Below are positions 11,649 through 22,216 of a stretch of 64,000 bases of DNA, in pieces. The notes beneath the pieces were generated by a model, which saw only the letters and a program-made list of their open reading frames with translations, ran no database searches and was not told the DNA's origin. Source of the DNA: Lactarius indigo (Eukaryota; Basidiomycota; Agaricomycetes; Russulales; Russulaceae); NCBI GenBank assembly GCA_025766275.1, contig JAFKAC010000166.1, forward strand, positions 34,401 through 98,400. Reading direction: 5' to 3'. The stretch's first letter is position 1; every line of letters begins with the position of its first letter. Position numbers and translations under genes: made by a program.

Positions 11649-12635
11649 ATGTCGACCTCGACCACTAAACGTAGAAGCACCGTACAAGATTACGCTACTC
11701 TTCGCTTGCACCGAGATGGTTCGCGCGTCGAGTTACGTTCCCCAAAGCGAAGCGACCCTTATCGCAAGGCGGGACGTGATGCACGTGGCAATCGTGTTGC
11801 ACGAGACGCCGCTGGGCTAGCTGTGATTCCGAAGCGTCCGGCCCCGCTCGAGGACGATCGTGTTAAAACGGTACTTTCTGGACCAGACGTTTCCGAGGGC
11901 GAGTCGCGGAAGGCGAAGCCTCGTAGCAACAACCGCAAGAAAAGGCGACGCTTGGACCCCCACGACGTCGAATTCCTGAGGGATTCTGTAAACGTCCCTG
12001 GCAACGCTGACGCAGTGCGAAAGACGAGCTGGCCTGTGCCTTCCTCGGTATGAGCGGTCTACACTTTCCTTCTCTATCGCCTCAAGTTTGTTTTTCCACT
12101 CGTGGGTTTAGGATCTGTTGAAATGCGTGAATTACTTTGCGTGCCAATATTACGCCGCGCGGGGGCTGCTGCTGGACCAATCGCACGTGTACAAATGCGA
12201 GAAGGAAAAACGCAAAGCCAAGGATCGTCAGAAGGTAAGAATGGGTGGTAGTGGAGACGGTCCGTTCGTCGCAGACGGAAGTAACGACGGAAACGCGAAG
12301 AGAGAAGATCACCACGAAGAAGAGAGTACAAGGGGCGAGGGGGCAAGAGTCTCCTCGAAAGGACTCCCAGGTATGTACAAGGCACTCGACGGATCAGCGC
12401 TTGTCGCTATTGGTGAGCAAAATTTTGTGAAGTCCACACACTCGAACCTGATCCGAGGTCATCAGGCATGTTGCTACAGGAACTCGTATCCACCCTTCTA
12501 AAACCTAACATTCTTCCCGGGTGGGAGAAGGAAATGGAGGCCGCTGGGCTTGTTCCAAGCGACGAGAGTGTAGGCCCGGAAGACGAGAGAGCAGAAGAGA
12601 CCCAAAGTGACATTTCAGAGGATGAAGAGATTTAG
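11649..12635 (+). CDS. conserved fungal protein, candidate Rrn10-like UAF subunit
   Basis: The first exon (11649 to about 12048) encodes MSTSTTKRRSTVQDYATLRL and a basic region with a nuclear-localisation-like run (NNRKKRRRLDPHD). The next exon begins DLLKCVNYFACQYYAARGLL, and later comes MYKALDGSALVAIGMLLQE leading into LVSTLLKP; a GT-AG intron (gtgagc...catcag, about 12412-12464) splits ...VAIG from MLLQ. The C-terminus is acidic and ends ISEDEEI at 12635. The pattern of a YYA-type helix, then a D-x-SaLvaiGmLl helix and a short acidic tail recalls yeast Rrn10, a small subunit of the upstream activation factor for RNA polymerase I. That link rests on remembered pattern only and needs a profile search. 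The segment 12236-12371 is open but could be an intron starting gtaaga. Confidence 0.6.
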
Positions 12636-13119
12636 GATGAGTCTAGCCCCAACAATAAGGATTGGGACTCGAAGCCCGAAGCCTGAATACGGGGCGCGCA
12701 TATAAATCTATCCGTCAGAAATCTCCCGAAGGGTATGGCAGAAAGTCTGCCTGCCCATGCGTCAAGAGTTTGGGACTACGTATATTGGTGCCAATCGCAC
12801 CTACCCGAGCTCGTCACGCTGAACACTAACCCCCCTCCTCATGCCTTCCTCACATGTGTGTAGTTCCCCCCCCCCCCCTCATACTTTCCTCGCGAAAGCA
12901 AAGGCGGGCGCTAGAGATCACAAAGATTCATTCCTCACGAGATCGAACGGGGGCTAAGATGCGAAAGGTCACACGCGTAATGACTCAGTACGACTTACGA
13001 ACAGTTAGATTAACCTGGCAGTTTGCCAGACTGTAGACGGAGGGGCGAAAGATCAATTCAATTGTATTAGATAGAAACCAAGTCAGCCGAATGACATGCA
13101 ACGAAGGCCCAGGGAGTTC
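12636..13119. other. convergent spacer with a poly-C tract
   Basis: This stretch lies between the Rrn10-like gene and mitochondrial L13. It contains an uninterrupted C run near 12867-12878 and an A/T-rich remainder. I see no coding signal. Confidence 0.5.
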
Positions 13120-13739
13120 TCATGATGGAGTTGAGCTGTTCAATGTCCCGTCCTCCCATCGTTTGAGAATGTTTTTTTGAAAGACGCCCATGTCTGGACC
13201 TTCAAATATCCTCAGTCTCTCTAATCGTCGTTCGCGGAGCTTATTCTTCGGCAACATGCCCGAGACAGCCTTGCGAATGATCTGAAAGAGTGGCGTGTTA
13301 CGAAAATATGACAGAGGGTCGATGAAACGCACCTGGTCAGGTTTCTCATTCATCATGTCCTTATACTTGGTCTCCTTCAGACCCCCGGGATAAAGTGTGT
13401 GCTTTCGGTATACAATTTGATCTGCCTTCCGCCCGGTAACTTTAACTTGACGAGCGTTTGTTACAACCACGTAGTCGCCACAGTCAACTGTTTCCCGTAG
13501 TCAGTTCAGAGCCCATCAAGAATAGAGAAGACCGTACCACTAGGGTCATATATTGGTTTATGTTTCCCCATGAGCACAATTGCTATTCTCTCCGCTAGTT
13601 TTCCAAGGACACGGTCTTTTGCGTTAGCATGGTGCCAAACACGTGCGTATGCGAGAGCGGTCTAGAAATATTTTAGATGACTCAAAAAAAGTTGCAACAG
13701 AGGATATGAAGAGCGTACGTTGCCTATGGCCTGAGACAT
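13120..13739 (-). CDS. MRPL23: mitochondrial large-subunit ribosomal protein uL13m
   Basis: Three exons (13739-13719, 13661-13538, 13487-13120) join to 170 codons. They read [20 protein letters not shown], then [59 protein letters not shown] and [20 protein letters not shown]. This is the universal L13 fold with its conserved W(H/Y)..DA.../VLG.LA and GMLPkN.LR motifs. It extends past the bacterial end, as fungal mitochondrial L13 (yeast Mrpl23) does. The protein is part of the mitochondrial 50S-type subunit. The start codon lies 150 bp from that of the oppositely oriented GHITM-type gene, also mitochondrial, so the two probably share regulatory DNA. Confidence 0.92.
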
Positions 13740-13889
13740 GGTCACGGTTTGGTTCGACTCCCGAGAGTGAGCTGGCTTTCCATATCCGGAGCGTTTATCT
13801 TATCTTATCAGACCAAGCAAGGAACTGCCGCTGCGTGCGCGTCATCCATCGGCACAGTTTCCTTCCCCAACCACCACCACCTTTCACTC

Positions 13890-15214
13890 ATGCTCCGTCT
13901 CGGTCTTTTCGCATCTACAAGGCCACTTCTTGGTCCCGTTTCCTACCGCATAACACCCCATGTCTTTTGCCTGCGCTCTTTCGGCAGTGCGGCGCGACCA
14001 CGGATTCTGGAGACCCTTCGAAATCGACCTCCTAATTTCGTTACCAAACCTTTCCAACAGTCATCTCGAGGAGTAGTTGACTCTGCCGTCATTTCTCGTC
14101 CGTCGCAGTCGGAGGCGTGGAAACGCTATGCCATTACAGCTGTACGTTGATCCGATTGGTCAATGAGTCCAAAAGGCACTTACTCGTTAGTAGGCCACGA
14201 TTGCGGGCACCATCGTTGGCGTCGAGGCATTTCTGAATAGGGACACACGTGATAGTCTCACCACAACTGAGCGGTCTTATCTGCATGACTCGTTCAAGTA
14301 TACGGGTGGCGGGCTTGTTCTGACGGCGTTGGCGGCTCGTGGCATGTTCAGAGCTGGATTGCCATTCCGCATCATGGCAGCCAATCCTTGTGCGAAAAAT
14401 TCTTTTTTAATGAAATCGTAGCTAAGATTTTTTCTAGGGCTCGTCCTTGGCGTTAGTCTCGCCGGCAGCATCGGCAGTATGATGGGGGTGTACTACACTT
14501 CGCCAGAGAACACAGTCCAGAAGCATCTGTTTTGGTTGGTAGGTATCACATCAGCACAACCCATACGATATATCTGATATACTGGTGACACCCCACAACA
14601 GACTTTCAATGCCTGCCAGGCTGCGACTCTCAGTCCACTCTTCTTCCTTAGCCCAGCAATTCTTTCACGAGCTGCCCTATACACGTGCGGTGTTGTGGGC
14701 TCACTTTCTTACGTGGGGGCAACCGCGACGTGGGTCCCTTGAATCGTCGTCTTTCGTGTTTTCGTCTTACAGTTTGCAGCAACGACAAGTATCTGTACAT
14801 GGGCGGTCCCTTACTTGCCGGCGTCACGGTTGTAGCACTGACGTCATTGGCGCCAATGGCCCTTCCTCTCGGTACGCGCGCCTTGGCTATCACTGAATCT
14901 ATCTCTCTGTATGGTGGTCTTGCGGTTTTCGGTGGCTTCGTTCTCTACGAGTATGTTTTAAGTTCATGGGTTCAGTTAGTGTACTCAGTGCAATTTTCGC
15001 AGCACGCAAAAAATTCTTCATCACGCTCGCCTTGCCGAGCGCGGTGTCATCGCACGCGATCCTATGAAGGAAGCAATTGGCCTCGAGCTTGATATGCTTA
15101 ACATCTTGTAAGTCCACGCTAGATTCCGATATATTGATAATTTACTAACAGCCCGCCAATCTTAGCGTTCGCATCGTGCAAATTCTCACCATGCAAGGTA
15201 ATAAGCGGAAGTAA
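13890..15214 (+). CDS. mitochondrial Bax-inhibitor-1 family protein, GHITM/MICS1 type
   Basis: The ATG at 13890 opens an Arg/Ser-rich N-terminus (MLRLGLFASTRPLLGPVSYR) typical of a mitochondrial targeting peptide. Membrane segments then follow across several exons: IAGTIVGVEAFL, GGLVLTALAARGMFR, LVLGVSLAGSIGSMMGVYYT, NACQAATLSPLFFLSPAIL, LYTCGVVGSLSYVGATA, LYMGGPLLAGVTVVALTS and ISLYGGLAVFGGFVLYDTQK. The signature YDTQKIL, rebuilt by an intron after CTCTACGA, is diagnostic of the TMBIM/BI-1 family, and the order matches GHITM (TMBIM5), an inner-membrane protein tied to cristae organisation and cation exchange. The C-terminus reads GLELDMLNIFVRIVQILTMQ and ends KRK. Seven or eight helices are expected. 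Confidence 0.88.
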
Positions 15215-15393
15215 CTTAGCTGTAACTCTGTCAGGTACAGCAGTTCGTGAAACCTTGTTCATTCGTACCGTGTTCGTAACCCCCTGTCATGTATGCTTGT
15301 TCTCATTCGAAAGTTCTCATTCGAAATCAATCTACCTGTCCGACCTCGTATATGATTATGATTAAGGCTACCGCGTCGTTACTATCACGACGA

Positions 15394-16987
15394 TTAGGCC
15401 CTCCATTTCCATATACCCTTATTCTTCGCATCAAACCACCTCACCAACGTGACGCATACGCCCGCGACAACCAAAATTATCCCATCAAACACTGCCACGT
15501 AAATAAATCTAGTTCTTAGGCCGCTCAGCGACCCAGCCTCATGGTTGTTCTGAGTGCCCAGGATCGCGCCTGCAACAGGCGCGCCGAACACCGCGCCGAA
15601 GCCGCGTACGAAATAAATCGCTGCATTGGCAGCAGAGTATTGCTCTGCGCCGTAAACCTCCGCGATGGTGGTAGGCAATAATGCGCTATAGCCACCGGAG
15701 CCGACACCGTAGAGGACTACGAAAGCAAGGAAGCGCCCACGCTCGGCATCGAGCCACAGTGTGAGCACCGTGATGCCAGAAAAACAGACCTGCGTTTAGA
15801 AAGCCGTTGAGCGTTTAGAAAACGAATATTCGAGAGGAGTACACACGCATGCGATCATCGTGTTCTGTCGTCCGACGTAATCGGCTAGCAGACCTGTGGT
15901 GACGCGTGCCACACTGTTGGCTGCGTTGTTCACAGCCAAGAGCATGCTAGCCGTCTGGGCCGAGAAGCCCAGCACCGTAGTCGAATATAAAGGCAAATAA
16001 TATAAGGGTATGATGTTACCCGCAGCTTGAAGGAACGCAGTGAACAGCTACGAACTTGAGCGATCGGAGGTACCCAGGTGGACGCGAGTGGCCGTACATA
16101 CCTGCAATATGAACGTTCCTTTCTTAGCAAGGGCGAGAGACGGTCGTACAGGACTATACCCCGGCGGGCGGCGAATTACAAAAGAGATGGGAATTAGGAC
16201 AACAAAGTTCCACACTCCAAGAATACGCAGGGCTTTAGATGCACCCCAGTGATCAATCAAGGCCTGCGTAACGGGTGCGAAGACTAGTCCACCTGCTCCA
16301 GAGCCGGAGAGAGCGATACCCATCGCAAAACCGCGGTGCTTGTCGAAGAACGGCGGTGTTAGCGAAGTCATAGGATAATACAACATCGATGACCCAACGC
16401 CAAAGAGAAACGCCTGCGTGATGAAGAGCTGCCAGAGCTGTTTAGAGTGGAGATGAGTTTTTTTAAGACGAGCACTGAATTGGTCTGTCATAGATACCTT
16501 GGTAGCGAAGCTCGAGAGAAGGAGCCCTAAGCTCATTATTGTCGCCCCGGAGAGGCACATAAGCCGTAGGTCGCATCCACTAGAAATTATCAAGCTGACG
16601 AAAATGCTCCCGCTCCACGTGAGGCCACTCCCGATCGTCCCGATGAGTGAGACCATGGCATACTTTCCCCGGGCATCGAGGATTGTACTGTTCGATGACG
16701 TGTAGTAGTCCTATGTGAGATCACATATATTGTGGCTCAGGGATGGGTTTTGGCGAAAGTCTAATTGGCAGACTTACCTGAAAGACCCCGTAACTCTGGT
16801 TCATGCCAATTGTCTGGAATGTTGTCATAAATCCCGCAAGCAGTAACGCGATTTGGTACAATCGTGTTGGCCGCAACCCGTCCACGGTGCTCTCTGACCA
16901 TATAGAGGCGCTGTCGATATCCTTCGAACCATGGTATTTGTCTTTATAACTGTAGCTCCCTTCGTCGAGTGTCGAAGACAACGACAT
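15394..16987 (-). CDS. MFS transporter, monocarboxylate-porter (MCT/SLC16-like) family
   Basis: Six or so exons read from MSLSSTLDEGSYSYKD, a hydrophilic N-terminus, into TM1 (ALLLAGFMTTFQTIGMNQSY then GVFQ), GTIGSGLTWSGSIFVSL, LGLLLSSFATKV, QLFITQAFLFGVGSSMLYYP and FDKHRGFAMGIALSGSGAGG. The second half holds PLYSTTVLGFSAQTASMLLA, NNAANSVARVTTGLLADYVG, LAFVVLYGVGSGGYSALLPT and FIYVAVFDGIILVVAGV. The RG(x)AMGIA(x)SGSG loop and the G(x)GSGGY motif are typical of fungal MCT-type MFS proteins. These carry short organic acids or other metabolites; the substrate is unknown. The C-terminal tail is short (FDAKNKGIWKWRA). It is convergent with the GHITM-type gene, 180 bp away. Confidence 0.85.
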
Positions 16988-18850
16988 TGAAAACTGAGAT
17001 GGACTCTAAAATGAAAATCGAAGAGGGCAAAGTGTTGGAATGATCCCCGCGTTGGGCCTGCACACGGACTTGACCAGAGGTGGAAGTCTAAACGCCGAAA
17101 ATGTGAATCTCCCCACGACTGGGCCGCTCGAGCTGACTACTAGCAGATGAGGTAGAGATTCTGATCCTCACGGAGCACGGCCAGAGTAAGACGAAAAAGT
17201 GTACGAGGTAACTGTGACATCCGTATCACCAAGCGACCTTTATAACGGAAATAAAAATATGTATATTAATCGAGCAACGGAAGAGAGCCTGGAACATACC
17301 GCCACAACTTCAAGTCAAGAATACCCTCGACGGATGAGCGTCGAAAGGGGATTGGGCCACTGTAGGGCCGTCCCGGCACCCTTCCCCGCGGGCCATCTCA
17401 TGGCAACAAAATTAGGAGGGGTCAAAAAGGTTCACCCGCCTAAAATTCTGAGATCTTTGGGTTGCGGGGAAACCCACAAGGATAAGATATACGATGATGT
17501 TCCCCCATTTACAATGTTCCGTGGACGCCCCCGCCGCGGCCGTCTCGTGATGACAAAGGTGGGAAGAATTGGAAGGAGATGGTCCGGTGCACATTATCTC
17601 GCATGCGGCCCCGACTCGGAAAACACTAACCAACCGATTGCCGTAATTTCCAAGGTGGAGGCGAAGGGCTGAGCACTCAGCATCTACCAGAGAATAGTCT
17701 GCAGGACGAATACAGAATGGGCAACTCGAGGAGTGCTGGCATTACAAATGTCATTAAGGTGGAATTGATGAGAATTAAAGTTCAGAAGAGTATTGCGACG
17801 CCGCCCCAGTTTCTGCCAGTAGATTGTGTTCATCGTACACGTCGTGGTCGTGTGAGGGGTCCGAGTGGAACGGACGGAGCTAACAAAATCAAAGTTAAAC
17901 CTTGCTTATGGGGCCCTCCATAGGGAATCGACCTGGCCTGACAGCACAACCTCCGATGTTGATGCGGGTGGATTCTTGTCCACCCGTGGGGCTGCACGGT
18001 GCACAGGTATCTGGAACCAATCCCTAAACATCAAGGTTCGAATTGCAATGCAGATCAACTTTGATCTCATAAAATTTTCTCGCAAGAGAGCAGATGTCAA
18101 TGGCACTACGATTGGCCCACCTAACCTAACTCCTAAAAAACTGCTCACACGAGCGAATTTCGGCTCAGGGCCATGACCGAATGGATACAATGACCTCACC
18201 TCAGCCAGTTTCGCCTTTTGGGAGCGCCATGTCGTCAATTGTCAACACAGTCCTTGTCTCGGACTGTTCCGAAGGAGAAATCCTAGGAGGAATGGGCCTC
18301 CATATGTGAGGTGTAAGGTGTAGAGAGGATAGGGAATGACACATCTCATTGGAGCAGAAGGACAGTAGCAAGATGTGGTTCATCCGGGAAACGCCCATCG
18401 ATGAGAGTGCTCGCGCGGGTGTTACCGGGGGGTTACCCACAGACTCCATCGGGGTATCTCTCTCATTTCGGCAACGCTAATCGCCAGTCACGCTTGAGCA
18501 CTACTTGAAAGAAGGATGTAGACTATCACATATTGTGCGTGAGCAGGTAGTGCGGATGTAAATATCGGTGATTACTGTGCCCAAGACTGTGCCTACCAAT
18601 GTCCACTGCCCTCGCTGCCTAGAAGTACCACAAATCCCTGCTCAATGGCTAGCCCAATTCTCTGTTGTTTTCTCGCCACAATGTATCAGTTGTGAATTAC
18701 GATAACTCGGACGCGAAGAAGCTCAGGTGAGCATCTTGTGCGGCATTGTCTAACCGAACCGGTGGCAGAGTCGCTTCGGAGCCGGCCAGGCGGTGTGAAC
18801 CCATTTGGGAGGTGTCCGTGTACATTCTCTTCTCCCTTTCACCCACTCGA
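16988..18850. other. long divergent intergenic region, no recognised gene
   Basis: This 1.86-kb region lies between the starts of the MCT-type transporter and the myosin light chain. A 157-codon open frame (17199-17672, +) has no recognisable domain and odd composition. A perfect 8-bp hairpin with a 6-nt loop sits at 17965-17986. I found no tRNA or transposon signal. It may hold the regulatory DNA of one or both genes. Confidence 0.45.
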
Positions 18851-19563
18851 ATGTCGCGCTACCCGAGTCATCTCTCGCCGAACATCACACCTACAAAGTC
18901 TACAAAATCTCAGAAATCACGCGCACGCCGAGAGCCATCTGGTGTTTTCTCTCTTTTTCAGCCTCAACAGATCCAGCAGTTCAAGGAAGCCTTCTCCCTC
19001 ATTGACCAGGACAGGGATGGTTTAGTCGGGGAACGAGACTTGAAAGATACCTTCGCTAGCTTAGGTGCCTGGCCTCACGCTAAATGCCGTGGTTACGTGC
19101 TTATTCCTTTCGCGGTCAGGCATCGTGCCGTCAGCAGAGATGATGGAAGAGTTGCTCATGTCACGTCCGGGGGAAGGCGGCGCACAACTACCTTCAGAAA
19201 ATACGCGCGACCGCGGGATCAACTTTGCTATGTTCTTGACCATGATGAGCGAGCACCTTTTCGAGTTCGATGCCGAAGTGGAGCTGTTGGAAGCGTTCTC
19301 ATCCTTCGACGAGTCCGACTCAGGGACTGTGAAGTGTGACGAAATGAGAAAGTGGCTGAGCGAGACCGGTGATAGGATGAACCAAGCGGAAGTATGTCGA
19401 TTATTACCTTTCTAAAATCTAATTGAAAGGCCCCCTTTTTATGTAGATTGACAGGTTCCTGAAGGGTTCGTTCACTGATCGTCAAGGAAACTTTAACTAC
19501 AAAGAATGGGTGAAGGTACTTCGAGTAAACGAAGACGATAACGGTACGGAGGCCCAGGCGTAG
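18851..19563 (+). CDS. myosin II regulatory light chain (EF-hand protein)
   Basis: Three exons (18851-19064, 19120-19391, 19447-19563) give 200 aa. A basic N-terminal extension (MSRYPSHLSPNITPTKSTKS) precedes a phosphorylatable-looking Ser/Arg region. EF-hand 1 then reads QQIQQFKEAFSLIDQDRDGL, with calcium ligands D-x-D-x-D-G. ASLG is spliced to IVPSAEMMEELL, followed by a degenerate second hand (INFAMFLTMMSEHL), a third (LEAFSSFDESDSGTVKCDEM) and a C-terminal hand (GSFTDRQGNFNYKEWVKVL). This is the regulatory light chain architecture of non-muscle myosin II (S. pombe Rlc1-like), acting at the cytokinetic ring. Only the first hand looks able to bind a divalent ion, as is usual for the family. 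Confidence 0.9.
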
Positions 19564-21478
19564 ACATGACCCGTCTGTGGTCTATGTACACGACGAGGGG
19601 CGGTTGTGTATTTTTTTCAATGGTCCGTGACCAGTGGCCTCAGTTTCATTCCCTTATTGACGTACACTTAGCTGGCTTTCACTTTGTATTTGTATGCTAG
19701 TAACTTCGCACACATACCTATCCAACGCTTTTAAAAGGGCCTGAGAATCGCGCAGAATGGGTCACGCGATCCCAAAGTACCTTCGATGTTGTTGTCTCTG
19801 CGTTTTCTCTCGGCGTCATGCAAGGTTGCCTCGCTGTCATTCTATCTATAAATCGGTAGAGACCTCCAATCGATCAGCAAAGTTCTTGCCGTCGCCCAAC
19901 TCTTCTTTGGCCCTAGCCGCAATGAATAACGGTTCGCACGCCCAATCTGGCGATTCTGTGCGTTCAACCTGCGCGAAGTGGAACTCATATTCACGCCCGT
20001 TGTTTTCACGCCACCTGAATATGTGGTGGGTGATCCAGTCGGCTTACCTTTTTGCTTGATTTGTTGGAGACAGCCTACTTCCCCCCAGTGGTGCGCACAT
20101 TTCATTGTTCATGACGGCAGACGGGTTTACCCAACTCAGTGGCGTATGCCTAGGCCCTGTAGTATCGCTGTCCTTGTCATGATATGGTACTTCCAGCGAT
20201 ACTTCGGCCATCGCGACCATTTACAAATGCAGCCTCACCCAAATCGATATTGATCTAATGAAATATTATTATATCTTTTTTCATGGGTAATTGGCCATCA
20301 AGGTATTGGCACCGCGGTCAATGATACCGAACTCAGATCATCCACCAGCCAGTTGCGTCCTATTATGCGGGTAGGCGTTCCCACTAGCCGCCACATCAGT
20401 TCTGGTCAATTTGTCACCACCCGCCCATCCACCAGTGAATACACGCCCATGAGCCCGGATCTTGCCGAGGAGTTTGGCTGCCAGTGCGGTCATCATTTCC
20501 TACACAACGTAATCCATTCATCCACGCTTCCTTCCTTATTCTCTACACATCCCACTCGCTGTCCTTAAACGCCACTTATTTCCTTCAACGAATGCGAGCG
20601 TGACATCGTGGGAGCCAGCAAATCACCCTTCGTTTATTTCGGTGAGTATTCAGTGAGTCACCGTACTCAGTCATACCTTGCCCTCTTTCCTTGCCTCCGC
20701 GGCAATATTACTTTACTCCAGACATGGTTATACTATCCATCAAGTTTATCACAGCTACGTGTATGATCCTCATTGTTCTCGGGTGTTGGAACCGCATCAT
20801 TGACTGTTTCAAGGGCTGTTTCCAAAAAGACAATGAACCTTATTCCGTCTGCCTGAACATGGCACCCATCACCACCTTTCTCTAATCGGATCAAATTAAC
20901 CTCGTTGGTTCATGTGGGTTCTTCTTTCCAATAGGGACCAGACGGTCGTGTCTCTTTGTGGGGGTTTCTTGTGTCGAATGCGCAAAATTGCCTCTGCCCC
21001 TCCCTACCACATTCGTACTTTCTGCTTCTGATTGCTGACTGCTATCCACCGCACAAGTAAATTTCTCAGGCAGACGGGAGGCGAATATCCTTCGGAAATA
21101 TACAATCTCGCCAAATTTAAATTTCGGGGCGATAGAGGGAAAGATCGGGCAGATCTGGCCTGCCTATACCCTCTTCACGGTAAAACATTGAAGAGGACGT
21201 CGATATCATAGGGCTGACGAGTCCATTCGATAGTCTAATTTCCCCTATACTTTGCATACTACTATCACCAGCCGTAGCAAGTGTCCGAGTGCGTGTGCCG
21301 TGTGTTTGGGGTCTACGGTGAGGGTACAGTAACTTGAAGTCGCGTCTTGGCAGCGCGCAAAGACCGCCACGTGCGAGCCGGGAAGTCGACTTATCAGACA
21401 CATTCCATCCCAATCTGCGATTGATAAACCCGGGGTGTGTGTTAATGCCCACCGCCCAGTCGGAGTTGTCTTTCTATC
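19564..21478. other. intergenic region, no supported gene
   Basis: This 1.9-kb region lies between two plus-strand genes. Short open frames occur on both strands (for example 19757-20059 and 19842-20105), without splice support or known motifs. At 20691-20885 there is a 64-codon plus-strand frame with one hydrophobic segment (MVILSIKFITATCMILIVLG) followed by a Cys-rich tail. It could be a tiny membrane protein, but I do not annotate it as a gene. Confidence 0.4.
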
Positions 21479-21987
21479 ATGGTGTATATCAGCTCGTGGC
21501 AAGAGTACCAGGAGGCTGCTGAAAACTTGTACACAAGCTCGCCACGAAAGGTATGCCTCTGTACTGCGCCAGTCGCACTCTCGCGGTTATACTGACGTCT
21601 GGAAGACCCGGTACAGCGTAAAATGGAAATCATCAGAGGGGAAACTTGTCCTCAAAATCACTGACGACGTGACAGTGCGTTTTTATTATTGTTGTTGTAG
21701 TCCTTTACCCTTAAGCGTGTCCGCTTGCTCAAAAACAGTGCCTGAAGTTCAAAACACATTCTTCTATCTTCCTTGGCCGCTTCGAGGCGCTGAATCGCTC
21801 TCTGATCCAGAGAATGACGAATAGTCCCCTAAAACCTACTCCAACAACCCATTCGGCGCCTCCCCCGCAGCAAGCCATTGCGGCCTCTCCCGTCATACAG
21901 GGTGGAAACCTATCCGAAGCCCCGATCCCGGTATCAGCACCTTCCGGAGGGGGCGTGAAGAAGAAGAAAGGGGGGAAGCGAAAATAG
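21479..21987 (+). CDS. SRP9: signal recognition particle 9 kDa subunit (SRP9/Srp21 family)
   Basis: Three exons (21479-21550, 21606-21674, 21739-21987) encode 129 aa. The N-terminus MVYISSWQEYQEAAENLYTS is the classic SRP9 opening. It is followed by TRYSVKWKSSEGKLVLKITD, then DVT spliced to CLKFKTHSSIFLGRFEALNR, which completes the alpha-beta-beta-beta-alpha fold that binds the Alu domain of SRP RNA. A fungal-type tail rich in Pro/Ala then ends in a lysine run (KKKKGGKRK). Fungal SRP9-21 proteins are longer than animal SRP9 because of this tail. The protein acts in elongation arrest during co-translational targeting. The gene converges with allantoinase, 230 bp away. Confidence 0.9.
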
Positions 21988-22216
21988 GAATTTAGCAACT
22001 GGCTGGTTTCTCTGAACGGAACGCATGATGTGTGGAGGTGCGGAGAACGTCGAACTCGCAGTGCTAGGGTCTGTATTCAACTTAGATGTCTATTCCACAT
22101 CCCCCTGTGAGGTACCATTTGCCGCAAGCTATAATTACAGGTCACAGATTTGACTTTTTTCCGGCGGAGTCGCCCTCTTCGCCACCCAAAATGAGGTGCC
22201 TGCCACGTCGCCAACC

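Noticed and set aside
12867..12878. Poly-C tract as a possible functional element
   Set aside because: A simple homopolymer in a convergent spacer; slippage or sequencing artefact is the simpler explanation.
17199..17672. 157-codon plus-strand frame
   Set aside because: No family resemblance, no introns in a genome where most genes have several, and no conserved-looking segments.
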